A stretch of 64,000 bases of DNA from Oleomonas cavernae (GCF_003590945.1 NZ_QYUK01000008.1:248001-312000), one strand, 5' to 3'; counted from the stretch's first letter, positions 55,201 to 63,398 are shown. Notes: generated from the letters alone by a model not told the origin. Program-made: numbers and translations.

Positions 55201-56240
55201 ATCGCCCGCACCACGGACTCGTCCGACGGCGTGCCGCCATAGGCGATGCGGCCGTCGAGGGCATTGATCGAGACGATCGGCACCTGGCCGCGATGGTGGC
55301 CGTGGACCCGCCATTCGATGCCGGCGCGCCCGGCGAAGGAATACTTCAATGCCGTCTCGGCCCGCGGCATGATTCGGCAATAGCCGCAGCGCAGGTCGTC
55401 GCCGAACCAGCCCACCACCAGGAACACCTTGGTGACATTGGGCAGGCTGGCCGCCAGATCGTCCAGCGCCGCATGCCAGTCGGCCCGGGCATCGGTCGCG
55501 CTGCGGTTCTGGGGCGCCTGCGCCCCCGCCGCGATCGCCCGCGCGCCGGCCGTGACCACCCGCGTGTCGTAGGCGAACTCGCCCGCACCCGGGATCAGGG
55601 TCACCGCCTGGGCCAGATCCTCGATGCTGTCGCCGCCCGGCCGCCCGATGCGCCGGCACAGTTCGAAGGCCAGTTGCGGCAGGCGGTTGCCGAAACGCTC
55701 CAGGCCCAGGTTCTCGAACACCACATAGGCGGTGCCGCGATAGGCCGGCGCCGCGCCCTCGATGCCCTCGATCAACGGGTCGGGCAACTGGTCGGCGGCG
55801 CCGGGATAGAAGCGCCAGGTGACGCCGGTCAGGTCCAGCGGCTTGCCGTCGGCCCAGACCCGCCCCAGGCGATCGACCGGCCCCTCGCACAGGGCCACGG
55901 CGAAGCTGGCGTAATAGGCATAGGTAGTGGTTTTCTGTGCGCCGCCCCCGCCGCCCTTGCCGCCGCCGACCTTCTGCGTCGAGGCGACCTCGCGGAACTT
56001 CGCCGCCCAGATCACCTGGCCGCCCAGGCGCAGGCGCCCGGCCATATCGGGGATCGGTGCCCCCTCGGCCGAGGCCTGCACCTGCAGGTCAGTGAGGCGC
56101 GGCCCCTCGCGCCTGGTCGAGGGCGGCGCGAACAGATAGCTGTCGATCACCGCGCCGGCCACGGCCGTCGCCGCCAGCACCCAGCCGGGCGCGCCCGCGG
56201 CGAAGCTGGACACCGCCGCGGTCAGGACCAGTGTGGCCAT
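52281..56240 (-). CDS. GTA gp15-type large tail-tip protein
   Basis: A 1,319-residue protein matching the GTA host-specificity protein. A hydrophobic N-terminus (MATLVLTAAVSSFAAGAPG) leads to a tail domain; about residues 230-620 form a TIM-barrel, glycoside-hydrolase-like region (KVFLVVGWFGDDLRCGYCRIMPR, WFTELGIPSIDKGTNQPN) and later residues fit a phage-tail_3 region (GFDAVESAGVLRFLPRG, PGDILRLDTDAGP). It should sit at the tail tip and act in surface contact or wall entry. Unbroken, which is notable given the frameshifts nearby. Confidence 0.9.
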   Translation of the reverse strand: MATLVLTAAVSSFAAGAPGWVLAATAVAGAVIDSYLFAPPSTRREGPRLTDLQVQASAEGAPIPDMAGRLRLGGQVIWAAKFREVASTQKVGGGKGGGGGAQKTTTYAYYASFAVALCEGPVDRLGRVWADGKPLDLTGVTWRFYPGAADQLPDPLIEGIEGAAPAYRGTAYVVFENLGLERFGNRLPQLAFELCRRIGRPGGDSIEDLAQAVTLIPGAGEFAYDTRVVTAGARAIAAGAQAPQNRSATDARADWHAALDDLAASLPNVTKVFLVVGWFGDDLRCGYCRIMPRAETALKYSFAGRAGIEWRVHGHHRGQVPIVSINALDGRIAYGGTPSDESVVRAIRDLAARGYEVVLYPFLFMDVPAGNVLPDPYSDGASGVGQAAYPWRGRITCSPAPGFAGSPDKSIGVEAQVAAFVGAVTAGQVSVSVGGDNAVSVGYSGPDEWSWRRLILHYARLAAAVNALDAGAVTGFLIGSELRGLTALRSDAASFPFVGHLQALAADCRAILGGGVKLSYAADWSEYFGHQPADGSGDVFFHLDPLWADGHIDFVGIDNYLPLSDWRDGADHLDYAAGVRAPHDPAYLAGNVEAGEYFDWFYATPGDRAGQSRTPISDGTYGKPWVFRPKDLRGWWSNAHYDRPGGVEAAMPTAWVPLAKPIWFTELGIPSIDKGTNQPNVFYDPKSAESALPHFSAGTRDDVIQRAGLEAWLRHWRGATNPVSALYGGPMVETQALWTWDARPFPAWPARDDLWGDGDLWPLGHWLNGKVGFADLAGLVAHLCARVGLGPDDIDVSALHAVVPGYLRDRPLSPRGEVEALMQAFGFDAVESAGVLRFLPRGQGAGIALATDDLVAEARPQDDLALTRGQETDLPVEISVGFSDLARDFRTSAITSRRLVGGAAGRAALSLPLVLDEEQARGIAERLLIEAWTGRNTARFGLAPSHLALDPGDILRLDTDAGPATYRITRVSDDRQRTVEAIGVEPSARPAGLAGGRPVGGETLPPPLGLALAFLDLPLLTETALPHAAWVAASSVPAAPVAVMDSVAGDSFALDTVLPVSATMGETLYDFYNGPTDFWDEGNVLGVELYGGTLAAADREALLAGPVNALALRNGDGDWEIVQFAQVKLLAPRRYNLSGLLRGRLGTEQAMRAPLAAGAAVVLLDGALRQLDMGLAERHLERYYRWGPAALPMTDPAWAAASFTPRAVGLRPYAPVHVAGVRDGAGNLAITWVRRTRLGGAWADLGDVALGEEVEAYEVDILDGAGPAVKRTIAVTAPAAGYSAAQAMADFGYVPAAVVVRVAQVSTLYGRGLAATATI

Positions 56241-56242
56241 GG

Positions 56243-56683
56243 TTACAGCACCCCGGGAAAGCGGAAGGCGAACCGCAGGCGGCTGCGCCACCAGGGCACG
56301 ATCCAAACCTCCGCCACCCCATGCGGCTCGTAGGCATGGATCATGCGGGAAGGGCCCGACTGCACGGCGCAGTGCTTGGCAGGCGCCTGCTGCCCATAGG
56401 CGAACAGCAGCACATCGCCCGGGGCGGCAAGGGCGGGGTCGATCTCGACCAGATGGCGGCGGGCGGCCTCGGCCAGGGTCTCGCGGCCCTGCGCCTCGGC
56501 CCAGTCCGGGCTATAGGCGGGCGGCAGTTCCGGTTCGGTGCCGTGCAACTCGCGCCAGATGCCGCGTACCAGGCCCAGGCAGTCGCAGCCCACACCGCGC
56601 AGGGAGGCCTGATGGCGATAGGGCGTGCCGATCCAGGCGCGCGCTGCCGCAACGATGAGATCAGCCGAGGCGGGTGCCGTCAT
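56243..56683 (-). CDS. GTA gp14-type NlpC/P60 peptidase
   Basis: A 146-residue peptidase with the NlpC/P60 catalytic pair: Cys in GCDCLGLVRG (about 35) and His in KHCAVQ. WIGTPYRHQASLRG precedes it as in family members. In GTA and siphophage tails this protein cuts peptidoglycan cross-links during DNA entry. It ends two bases before gp15 and overlaps gp13 by 23 bases. Confidence 0.9.
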   Translation of the reverse strand: MTAPASADLIVAAARAWIGTPYRHQASLRGVGCDCLGLVRGIWRELHGTEPELPPAYSPDWAEAQGRETLAEAARRHLVEIDPALAAPGDVLLFAYGQQAPAKHCAVQSGPSRMIHAYEPHGVAEVWIVPWWRSRLRFAFRFPGVL

Positions 56684-57539
56684 TGCCGTCTCCCTGGTTG
56701 GGGTAGGACAGGACGAAGTCGGTTCCTGGCATGTGCGGGAAGCCGCCAAAGTTGACCGTGTTGGCAAAGCGCGCGCCGCAGGTGGCAAAGCGCCGGTCGC
56801 AGCCCACCGTGATCGTGGCGGTATCGCCCGCCGCCACCGGTCGCGCCGGCGGCAGCAGGAAGGCCAGGTGCCCGCCGGCCCGGTGACCTGAAATCTCGAT
56901 GGCGAGGCCGCTGTTGGCGCCGCCGGTCCAGCTCAGCTTGCCGTGCTCGAAGGCGCCCGGTGCGAAGGCCTCGAGCCCGCTTGCCGTGACATTCATGCGG
57001 TCGCTCACCGCCGTGATCGTCAAGGTCGCGTGCCGGTCCTCGGCCTCCAGGTCGATGCCGCAGCGGGCATCGCCCAGGTTCCAGGCGCAGCGCCGCTCGA
57101 ACAGGCGCCCCACGGTCTGGTCCAGGCGGTGGGCCAGGCCGCGCAGTTCGACGCAGTAGCCGGTCCGGCCCCGCGTCACCTGGCCGAAATGGCCGCGCCG
57201 CAGCAGGATGCGTTGGGCGACATCCTGCCAGTTGACCAGGAACAGGCGGAATTCGGCATCGTCGTAGAGGCCCGCCGCCAGGTCCGCCGCGGTGATCGCC
57301 TCGGCCGCCAGGGCGCCTTCGACGTCGAGGTTGGAGACCGCCAGGCCAAGCTGGCTTTCCATGGCGCTGGCGGTGAAGCCGCTGGCCGCGCGATAGGTGA
57401 CCGCCTCGAAGCTCAGGTCGCGGTCGTGATCGGTGAAGCCCAGTACCATGCCGTCGCGCCGCGTCAGGCGCCAGCAGCGCGCCAGGGTGGTAACACCACC
57501 CGCCAGATGCGCCGCCAGGGCGGAAGGCAGAAGCTTCAC
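56661..57539 (-). CDS. GTA gp13-type protein (DUF2163)
   Basis: A 292-residue protein. LARCWRLTRRDGMVLGFTDHDRDL is the DUF2163 N-terminus; CVELRGLAHRLDQTVGRLFERRCAWNLGDARCGID and DRRFATCGARFANTVNFGGFPHMPG are the Cys-rich C-terminal (phage_BR0599) region. In GTA it forms part of the tail tip, where it may bind an iron-sulfur cluster. Start is GTG, overlapping gp12 by four bases (GTGA). Confidence 0.9.
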   Translation of the reverse strand: MKLLPSALAAHLAGGVTTLARCWRLTRRDGMVLGFTDHDRDLSFEAVTYRAASGFTASAMESQLGLAVSNLDVEGALAAEAITAADLAAGLYDDAEFRLFLVNWQDVAQRILLRRGHFGQVTRGRTGYCVELRGLAHRLDQTVGRLFERRCAWNLGDARCGIDLEAEDRHATLTITAVSDRMNVTASGLEAFAPGAFEHGKLSWTGGANSGLAIEISGHRAGGHLAFLLPPARPVAAGDTATITVGCDRRFATCGARFANTVNFGGFPHMPGTDFVLSYPNQGDGNDGTRLG

Positions 57540-58165
57540 GGCAGCACCTCGACCAGGGGAATGGAGGGCACCTGCCCGGCGCGAAAGTCGGCGAGCGAAA
57601 AGACGAGCTGGTCGAGATCGAAGCGCACCGCGACGTCGAACTCGAAGCCGGCACTGATCACCGCGCCAGGCAGGGGTGCGACAGTAAAGGTCACCAGGCC
57701 GGTCAGGTGATCGACGGCGTGATCCAGGGGCGCGACCGGGGCGCCGTCGAGCGCCACCTGCACCGTGCCGGCCACCGGCTTGCCGATCGCCCGCCGCCAG
57801 GACTGCCCGCCCGAGACATAGGTCTTGGCCAGGGCAAACACCGTGGCGGTGCCGTCGCCGCTGCCGATCACCTGGTCGAGCGCCGTGGGCGCGGCGAGCG
57901 GCGGGCAGGATTTCCAATCCAGCCAGTCGCGGAAGCGGAAGGCGTGGAGCTTGCCGCCCCGCGCCTCGAAGAATTCGATCACCCCGTGCAGATCGTCGTC
58001 CGAGCGCAGGCCCAGCCCGACGTCGTAGCGGCGGCGCGAGCCGGCCCACAGGGCGTTGCGCTCCTCCCGCCCGCTGGCCAGGGTGACCACCTCCACCCGC
58101 CGCTCCGGCCCACCGCTGGAGCCGAAGGCGACCGAAACGGGAAAGCGCACGTCATGGAATGTCAT
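57536..58165 (-). CDS. GTA gp12-type protein (DUF2460)
   Basis: A 209-residue protein. FPVSVAFGSSGGPERRVEVVTLASGREERN and YDVGLGLRSDDDLHGVIEFFEARGGKLHAFRFRDW are DUF2460 signatures. In the Rhodobacter capsulatus particle this is the distal tail protein, forming the ring at the end of the tail tube. It lies seven bases after the tape-measure gene. Confidence 0.9.
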   Translation of the reverse strand: MTFHDVRFPVSVAFGSSGGPERRVEVVTLASGREERNALWAGSRRRYDVGLGLRSDDDLHGVIEFFEARGGKLHAFRFRDWLDWKSCPPLAAPTALDQVIGSGDGTATVFALAKTYVSGGQSWRRAIGKPVAGTVQVALDGAPVAPLDHAVDHLTGLVTFTVAPLPGAVISAGFEFDVAVRFDLDQLVFSLADFRAGQVPSIPLVEVLP

Positions 58166-58172
58166 CGGTCCC

Positions 58173-58787
58173 TCACGAATAGCGCCGCGCCAGCATCAGC
58201 GCGCGGCCGACCGCCGCCGCCACCTGGCCCTGGCTCTGGCGGAACGAGGCGGCGTCCGGGGTCGAGATGTTGACGATCACGGGGGGCATGGCGGCCGCAA
58301 TCGGGCTTTGTGGCAGGATGGCGCCGGCAAGGCCCGGCACGAACAGTTCCGGCCCCGCCTCGCCCACCACATAGGCACGATCGGGCGCGACCGGCCCGCC
58401 GCCGGCGCGAAAGCCGCCGAACAGGCTGCCCGCGACCTCGGCCAGGCCGCTCCCGGCTTCGACGGAACCCACCAGGCTGCCCAGGGTCTGTTCCAGGGCA
58501 GCATTGAGGGCGAGGTCGGACAGGTGCCCGGCCATGCGCCCGATCACCCGGTCCCATTCCACCTCGGCCCCGCTCAAGGCATCGATCAGCACGCCGCGCA
58601 CGGACTTTGCCGCCGAGGCGACGCCATCGGCCAGGGCGTCGAAGATCCCCGCCTCGCCTTCGCCGGCCAGGGCCTTGGACAAGTCGCCGGCAGCGGCCTT
58701 GGTCAGCCGCTCGGCTTCGGCAAAGGCCTGGCGCAAGGGGGCCAGATCGGCGCCGACCTCGACGGCCAGTTGGTCGATGACGGGCAT
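58173..58787 (-). CDS. GTA gp11-type tape-measure protein
   Basis: A short 204-residue tape-measure protein, in keeping with the short tail of GTAs. The Ala-rich N-terminus (LAVEVGADLAPLRQAFAEAERLTKAAAGDL) is helical; the conserved end has GGFRAGGGPVAPDRAYVVGEAGPELFVPG, the phage tail-tape C-terminal motif. AGGAG precedes the ATG strongly. It sets tail length and may help DNA pass the inner membrane. Confidence 0.85.
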   Translation of the reverse strand: MPVIDQLAVEVGADLAPLRQAFAEAERLTKAAAGDLSKALAGEGEAGIFDALADGVASAAKSVRGVLIDALSGAEVEWDRVIGRMAGHLSDLALNAALEQTLGSLVGSVEAGSGLAEVAGSLFGGFRAGGGPVAPDRAYVVGEAGPELFVPGLAGAILPQSPIAAAMPPVIVNISTPDAASFRQSQGQVAAAVGRALMLARRYS

Positions 58788-58796
58788 GGGATCTCC

Positions 58797-58997
58797 TCAG
58801 GCGTGATCGAGGCGGGCTTTCAAGGCGGCGAATTCTTGGGCGCGCAGGGGTGCGACCGGCCGGCGCGCGCCTGACAGCGCGGCCCGGGCGGCGAGGGCCA
58901 GCAGCAGGTCGCGCGGGGTGGCGGCCCAGGCGGCCTCGGGCGGCCAGCCGAACAGGGCGCAGCCCAGGCCCATCGCCGGCCCCACCCCGCCGCTCAT
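58797..58997 (-). CDS. Phage tail assembly chaperone, GTA type (DUF2376)
   Basis: A 66-residue protein with MGLGCALFGWPPEAAWAATPRDL, the Phage_TAC_6/DUF2376 motif found between gp10 and the tape-measure gene of GTAs. It is thought to keep the tape measure soluble during tail assembly. Overlaps gp10 by four bases (ATGA). Confidence 0.85.
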   Translation of the reverse strand: MSGGVGPAMGLGCALFGWPPEAAWAATPRDLLLALAARAALSGARRPVAPLRAQEFAALKARLDHA

Positions 58998-59326
58998 AAA
59001 GGGTTGGGGATGTCCCCTTCCGGCGCCAGGGCGGCCGCCAGCAGGGCGGCACAGGCCGGCGCCACCGCCAGCAGGCCGCGGTCCAGCACCAGCTCGCCCA
59101 CATCCGCCACCGGCACGCCTTGCGCCGCCTTCAGTGCCGGCACCAGCACGGCGACGACATCATTGAGGCGATAGGAACCGTCCAGGAAACGGCGCGCCAA
59201 CGCGACCAGGCCGCAGCCGGCCAGGGCCTCGCTTTCGGCCAGGGCGGCGAAGCTGGGGCGCAGGATGAAATCCTGCCCGCCCAGGCGCAGGGCGACCTCG
59301 CCGCGCAGAGGGTTGCGGTCCGTCAT
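58994..59326 (-). CDS. GTA gp10-type tail assembly protein
   Basis: A 110-residue protein beginning NPLRGEVALRLGGQDFILRPSFAALAESEALAGCGLVALARRF, the GTA TAC family (Phage_TAC_11). With the next small gene it forms the pair of tail chaperones. It overlaps both neighbours by four bases, a mark of tight translational coupling. Confidence 0.9.
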   Translation of the reverse strand: MTDRNPLRGEVALRLGGQDFILRPSFAALAESEALAGCGLVALARRFLDGSYRLNDVVAVLVPALKAAQGVPVADVGELVLDRGLLAVAPACAALLAAALAPEGDIPNPL

Positions 59327-59727
59327 GCGAAACTCACGCTGCCTGCAGATTCCAGCGTGATCGAGAAGGTTTCCTCGCCGTCGTAGTCGCCGGCGAAGTC
59401 GAGCGCCGTGACCAGGCAGGGCGCGGTCAGGCTGCTGCCGTCACCCCGGGTGATGCGCCAGTCGCGCCGGGTGCGGCCCAGGAACAGGCTGCGCACCGCC
59501 TCATGGGCGTCGCCTGAATCGAAGACGCCGGCGCCGGTCAGGGTGAAGGCCTGGATGCCGGCGCCGTCCAGCAGTTCGCGCTGGCCGCCTGAATCCTTGT
59601 TGGTGGTCTCGACCGGTTTCAGCCGCGCATTCAACCCGGTCGAGCGCAGGCCCGCCACCGTGGCAAAGGCCCCGCTGCCTGATGTGTCGACCTTCAGCAG
59701 GAACAGATCCCCGCGTTGCTTGGGCAT
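59323..59727 (-). CDS. GTA gp9-type major tail protein
   Basis: A 134-residue tail-tube protein: MPKQRGDLFLLKVDTSGSGAFATVAGLRSTGLNARLKPVETTNKDSGGQRELLDGAG is the Phage_tail_2 signature. It builds the tail tube as stacked hexamers. The gap upstream to gp8 holds a stem-loop repeat. Confidence 0.9.
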   Translation of the reverse strand: MPKQRGDLFLLKVDTSGSGAFATVAGLRSTGLNARLKPVETTNKDSGGQRELLDGAGIQAFTLTGAGVFDSGDAHEAVRSLFLGRTRRDWRITRGDGSSLTAPCLVTALDFAGDYDGEETFSITLESAGSVSFA

Positions 59728-59763
59728 GTGATGCTCCTTCCGGGATTACGACTTGGAGCAGTG

Positions 59764-59882
59764 TCGTGCGTCCTTCGAGACGCCACGCTGCGCATGGCTC
59801 CTCAGGATGAGGAGAGTTTTTATGCCAAAACAGATTTCCTCATCCTGAGGAGGCCCGAAGGGCCGTCTCGAAGGACGCACGA
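59764..59882. repeat. Palindromic repeat, CGTCCTTCGAGACG type
   Basis: TCGTGCGTCCTTCGAGACG at 59764 and its complement at 59864-59882 close a stem, with an inner CTCAGGATGAGG/CCTCATCCTGAG pair. It sits between gp8 and gp9 inside the GTA cluster and appears once in this window. Confidence 0.85.
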
Positions 59883-59900
59883 CCTCGCTGCCAGCTCGGG

Positions 59901-60311
59901 TCAGACCGCCTCGGTCACCACGCGCAGGCGCAGCACGCCGTGGGTGGTGACGCCGTCGGGATCGTCGAGCACGGCGCAGTAGGTGACGCGCCCGTTCACC
60001 CAGGTGCTGTCGCCGCCCAGGGTCAGCGGCTGGTGGTGCAGGGCGGCGGCGAGGGCGGCCAGGATCTGCTTGGCCTGCGCCTTGCCGCGATAGCGCGACC
60101 AGACGTGAAGGGTCAGGCTGTGGACCTGGCCGGGGCGGCTCTTGCTGCCGTCGTCGACGCAACTCGCCTCGCCGATCACCACGTGGGGAAAGGCGCTGCC
60201 TTCGGGCCGGCGATCGTGGATGCGCCCGCCGCACAGGGCGAGCAGGTCGCCGTCGGCCATCAGCCGGGCAAAGAGCGCGCTTTGCAGCGCCAGGGCCGCG
60301 TCAGGCACCAT
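59901..60311 (-). CDS. GTA gp8-type protein (DUF3168, tail terminator)
   Basis: A 136-residue protein; ALQSALFARLMADGDLLALCGGRIHDRRPEGSAFPHVVIGE is the DUF3168 N-terminus, and LTLHVWSRYRGKAQAKQILAALAAALH follows. It is expected to cap the tail tube where it joins the head. Twelve bases separate it from gp7. Confidence 0.9.
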   Translation of the reverse strand: MVPDAALALQSALFARLMADGDLLALCGGRIHDRRPEGSAFPHVVIGEASCVDDGSKSRPGQVHSLTLHVWSRYRGKAQAKQILAALAAALHHQPLTLGGDSTWVNGRVTYCAVLDDPDGVTTHGVLRLRVVTEAV

Positions 60312-60323
60312 GACGATGTCCGC

Positions 60324-60650
60324 TCATTGCGCCCCTCCGCTCCTGGCCAGGATGGTGACATAGGCGCGCCGCTCGTCCGGCAGCACACCTAAGATGTCGA
60401 ACACCGCCCCGCGCCAGACCAGGCGCCAATCGGCGGTGATGTCGTCGCGCCGGCGCAGCGTTACCCGCCAGGTAACATGGCCCTCGCGCGCCTGGGCTTC
60501 GACCGGTTCGGTGCCGGCTGCCGCCTCGACCCGCGCCCAGACCGTGGGGTTGGCGTCGACCGGCAGCCAGGCCAGCGCCCCGCCGCCGGCCCCGTCGGCA
60601 CCGATGGCCGGGCGTTCGAACCTCACCCGTTCGCGCAATTGCCCGATCAC
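60324..60650 (-). CDS. GTA gp7-type head-tail adaptor
   Basis: A 108-residue protein. IGQLRERVRFERPAIGADGAGG and TWRVTLRRRDDITADWRLVWRG are the head-closure (Phage_H_T_join) signatures. The start is GTG at 60650, overlapping gp6 by four bases (GTGA); a GTG further upstream at 60677 is less likely. Confidence 0.9.
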   Translation of the reverse strand: MIGQLRERVRFERPAIGADGAGGGALAWLPVDANPTVWARVEAAAGTEPVEAQAREGHVTWRVTLRRRDDITADWRLVWRGAVFDILGVLPDERRAYVTILARSGGAQ

Positions 60651-61225
60651 AGGCGCACCAGCCGGTAAGGCGCCCACAGCGCCTCCACCCCCAAGGGCAG
60701 CGGCCGCTGACCCAGGCCGCCGGCCTCACGGCTTTCGAACAGGTGCCCCAGCAGCAGGGCCATGCCGCGGCGGATCGGTTCGGGCACGTCGGTCCCGGCA
60801 GGGCCGTGGCCCGCCTCGTAATCGATGGCGATGCCATTGACCACCCGCCCCGGCACCGGGGCCGCCACGCCCGCCCGCAGCACCAGGCGGCCGGGCGTGC
60901 CGATCCGGTCGGCCAGCCAGGCCGCCGGCTCGACCGGGCTGGGGCTGTCGTCGGCATCATAGACCGTGACCGCGGTAACACTCGCCATCGGTGGCCGGGG
61001 CAGGTCGACGGACCGCCGGCCACAGGGCCAGCCATCCAGCCACAGGCGAAAGCCCTGGGTGACCAGGGCCCGCCCGGTATGGCGCTCGGCCAGCTCGCGC
61101 GCGGCCTTGATCAGGGCGGCGACCAGGGCATCCTCCTCGCCGCCGTCCAGCCGCAGGTGCAGCTTGGCCTCGTCCAGGCTCAACGGCTCCACCGCCGGGC
61201 CGCTGACCCGCTCCAGGCCGGCCAT
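60647..61225 (-). CDS. GTA gp6-type head-tail connector
   Basis: A 192-residue protein. LSLDEAKLHLRLDGGEEDALVAALIKAARELAERHTGRAL is the phage gp6-like connector signature and YEAGHGPAGTDVPEPIRRGMALLLGHLFE the rest. ATG at 61225 preferred (AGGGG upstream); a TTG two codons earlier is possible. It attaches below the portal ring. Confidence 0.9.
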   Translation of the reverse strand: MAGLERVSGPAVEPLSLDEAKLHLRLDGGEEDALVAALIKAARELAERHTGRALVTQGFRLWLDGWPCGRRSVDLPRPPMASVTAVTVYDADDSPSPVEPAAWLADRIGTPGRLVLRAGVAAPVPGRVVNGIAIDYEAGHGPAGTDVPEPIRRGMALLLGHLFESREAGGLGQRPLPLGVEALWAPYRLVRL

Positions 61226-61328
61226 GGTCAAAGCCCCTGAACGCCGGCCCGGCCGCGCGGCGCCAGGCTGGCAACCGCATCGACACCGTGTTTCAAGTCA
61301 CGCATGGTCATCGGTCATTTTCCATTTC

Positions 61329-61432
61329 GTCATCCCGGACTTGATCCGGGATCCATGTTGATCCAGGGCGGCGCTTCACCGCGGCGAACACGCCCGTCCC
61401 GGCGATGGATCCCGGATCAAGTCCGGGATGAC
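61329..61432. repeat. Palindromic repeat, GTCATCCCGGACTTGATCCGGG type
   Basis: Arms GTCATCCCGGACTTGATCCGGGATCCA and the complement are inverted around a 50-base centre. Variant of the 398/20771/63276 family in which the inner arm differs. Lies between the capsid and connector genes of the GTA cluster. Confidence 0.85.
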
Positions 61433-61464
61433 GCCGATGGGGAGGGCGGAGGGTTTCTTTCGGG

Positions 61465-62690
61465 TTACGCGCTGAACTTCAAGAACTTGAGCGCTTCGAA
61501 ATCGAGCACGTCGCCGCCGACGCGCTTGGTGGTGTAGAATTTCACCTGGGGCTTGGCAGTATAGGGGTCGCGCAGGGTGCGGATGCCTTGGCGATCGACG
61601 ATGGCGTAACCTTCGCGGAAATTGCCGAAGGCGATGGCCAGTGCCCCGTTGGCGATGGCGGGCATGTCCTCCGCCTCGGTCACCGGATAGCCGAGCAGGC
61701 TGGCCGGGCTGCCGGCGGCCAGGCCCGGCTGCCACAGATACTGGCCCGAGGTCGCGTCTTTCAGCTTGCGCACTTCGGCCACCGTGCTGCGCGCCATCAC
61801 CCAGGAAGCGCCGACCCGGTGGCCCGCCTTCAGGGCATAGGTCAGGCCGATCAGGGCATCGGCCGGGTTACTGGCGGCAAAGGCGCCGTTGGCGCCGCTG
61901 GCGACATGCTGCAACGTGCCCCAGGGGCGGGTGCCGTCCGCCGTCGCCGCGGTGGGATAGGTGGTGAAGCCGCGGGGGGCGCCCACGCCGCTGCCGGCGA
62001 CGAAGGCCGCATTCTCGGCCCGGCCCATCTTCTCGGCGACCTTCTGGGCCAGATAGGCTTCGACATCGAAGCCGGCATCGTCGAGCAGCTTCTGCGACAC
62101 CCGCGGCTCGGCATAGAGTTCGTGGACAGGAATGCGCCACATCCCGATCTGCGGCGTCGCCGTCTCGGGCCGGGCCTCCAACTCCGCCGCCCAGCCGGTC
62201 GCCGGCTCACCCAGGTCCAGCATGCCCTCGACCGCATCGGCGGTGATGGTCAGGGTCGAGGCGATGCGGCGGATCGGGCTGGTCTCATAGAGCCGTGTGA
62301 CGATGCGCTCGGCCACCTCGGCCGCGACCAGATAGCCGCCGTCGGGATCGCTGGCGACACTCATGGCCTTGCGCTCCAGGCCCGGCAATTCGTGATCGAT
62401 GCCCTTGCGCAGGAAGGTGGCGAAGGCCGTGGCATGAGCGGCCTGCGCGGCATTGCGGGCCTTGGTGCCCGGGCGGCGCCCGGCCGGGCCAGGGTGGTTT
62501 CGATCGCCTGCACCGTCTCGTTCAGGCGCCCGACCTCGGTATTGAGGCGCTCCACCTTGTCCTGGGTCAGCGGATCGAGCCGGCCCTTGGTCTCGATCTC
62601 GGCCAGGCGGCGGTCGTTTTCCAGGCGGAAGGCGGCCATGGCCTGGGCCAGTTCCTGGGTGGCGGCGTGCAGGGCGGCAAGGTCAGTCAT
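61465..62690 (-). CDS. GTA gp5-type major capsid protein (frameshifted as assembled)
   Basis: An HK97-fold capsid protein. The N-terminal scaffold-like helix (MTDLAALHAATQELAQAMAA ... LNTEVGRLNETVQAIE) is followed by GIDHELPGLERKAMSVASDPDGGYLV and the shell domain with WRIPVHELYAEPRVSQKLLDD. One missing base at about 62474-62482 separates the halves; restored, the protein has 408 residues, the usual GTA capsid length. GTA capsids are cut by the prohead protease after the helix. Confidence 0.85.
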
Positions 62691-62702
62691 GTGATGGTCC
62701 TT

Positions 62703-63248
62703 TCAGGGGCGAAGGGCCGCCGTGGCGCGGCGGAGGTTGGCGGCGATGGCGGCCGTGGCAGTGTCGAATCCCGGGGCGGCCTTCACCCAGGCGATGCGCG
62801 CGGCCTCGTTGGCCGGCAGGGTGACGAGGCTGATTTCATGGAGGTCCAGCACCTTGAGCAGGCGCACGCCCTGCCCGTCGACCCCGGTGGTGACGGCGCT
62901 GTAGCCGATCGACAGGCCGTCGAGCGCGCCCAGGCGCAGCAGCGACTGCGCCTCGCGCCCGCGCCGGGTGTCGAGCGCCAGGCGCCCCTCGACCCGCAGG
63001 CCCTGCCTGTCCTCGGCCACCAGGTCGAAGCGGCCGATCGGCTCGGCCATGTCGTGCTGCCACAGGAAGGGCGGCAGTTGCCCGCCGCTGCGCCAGCGCG
63101 CCAGGCTGGCGGCGAAGGCACCGGGCAGCACCCGGTCGCCCTGCACGTCGACGACATCGAACACGCTGGCGTAGCCGGCAAAGGAGCCGTCGGCCGCCAG
63201 GCGCTTCACCTGCCAGCTTAAAGGTGCGCTGACCTCGTAGGGTTTCAT
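62703..63248 (-). CDS. GTA gp4-type prohead protease
   Basis: A 181-residue HK97-type serine protease. FAGYASVFDVVDVQGDRVLPGAF and LPPFLWQHDMAEPIGRF contain the His motif, and LDGLSIGYSAV the Ser. It matures the capsid. ATG at 63248 has GGAGGTGTAACCGG upstream. Confidence 0.9.
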   Translation of the reverse strand: MKPYEVSAPLSWQVKRLAADGSFAGYASVFDVVDVQGDRVLPGAFAASLARWRSGGQLPPFLWQHDMAEPIGRFDLVAEDRQGLRVEGRLALDTRRGREAQSLLRLGALDGLSIGYSAVTTGVDGQGVRLLKVLDLHEISLVTLPANEAARIAWVKAAPGFDTATAAIAANLRRATAALRP

Positions 63249-63275
63249 CCGGTTACACCTCCGTTGTTTTAATTC

Positions 63276-63389
63276 GTCATCCCGGCGAAGGCCGGGATCC
63301 ATGGTGGGGACGCTCGCGGTCCAACCGGGCCTGCAGGCTCCCCGATCTCGATCTACATCGGCATGGATCCCGGCCTTCGCCGGGATGAC
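63276..63389. repeat. Palindromic repeat, GTCATCCCGGCGAAGGCC type
   Basis: Both arms match those at 399-424 and 451-476; the 60-base centre differs. It lies between the portal and protease genes, where other GTAs carry either nothing or a small gene. Confidence 0.85.
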
Positions 63390-63398
63390 GCAAGGGGG

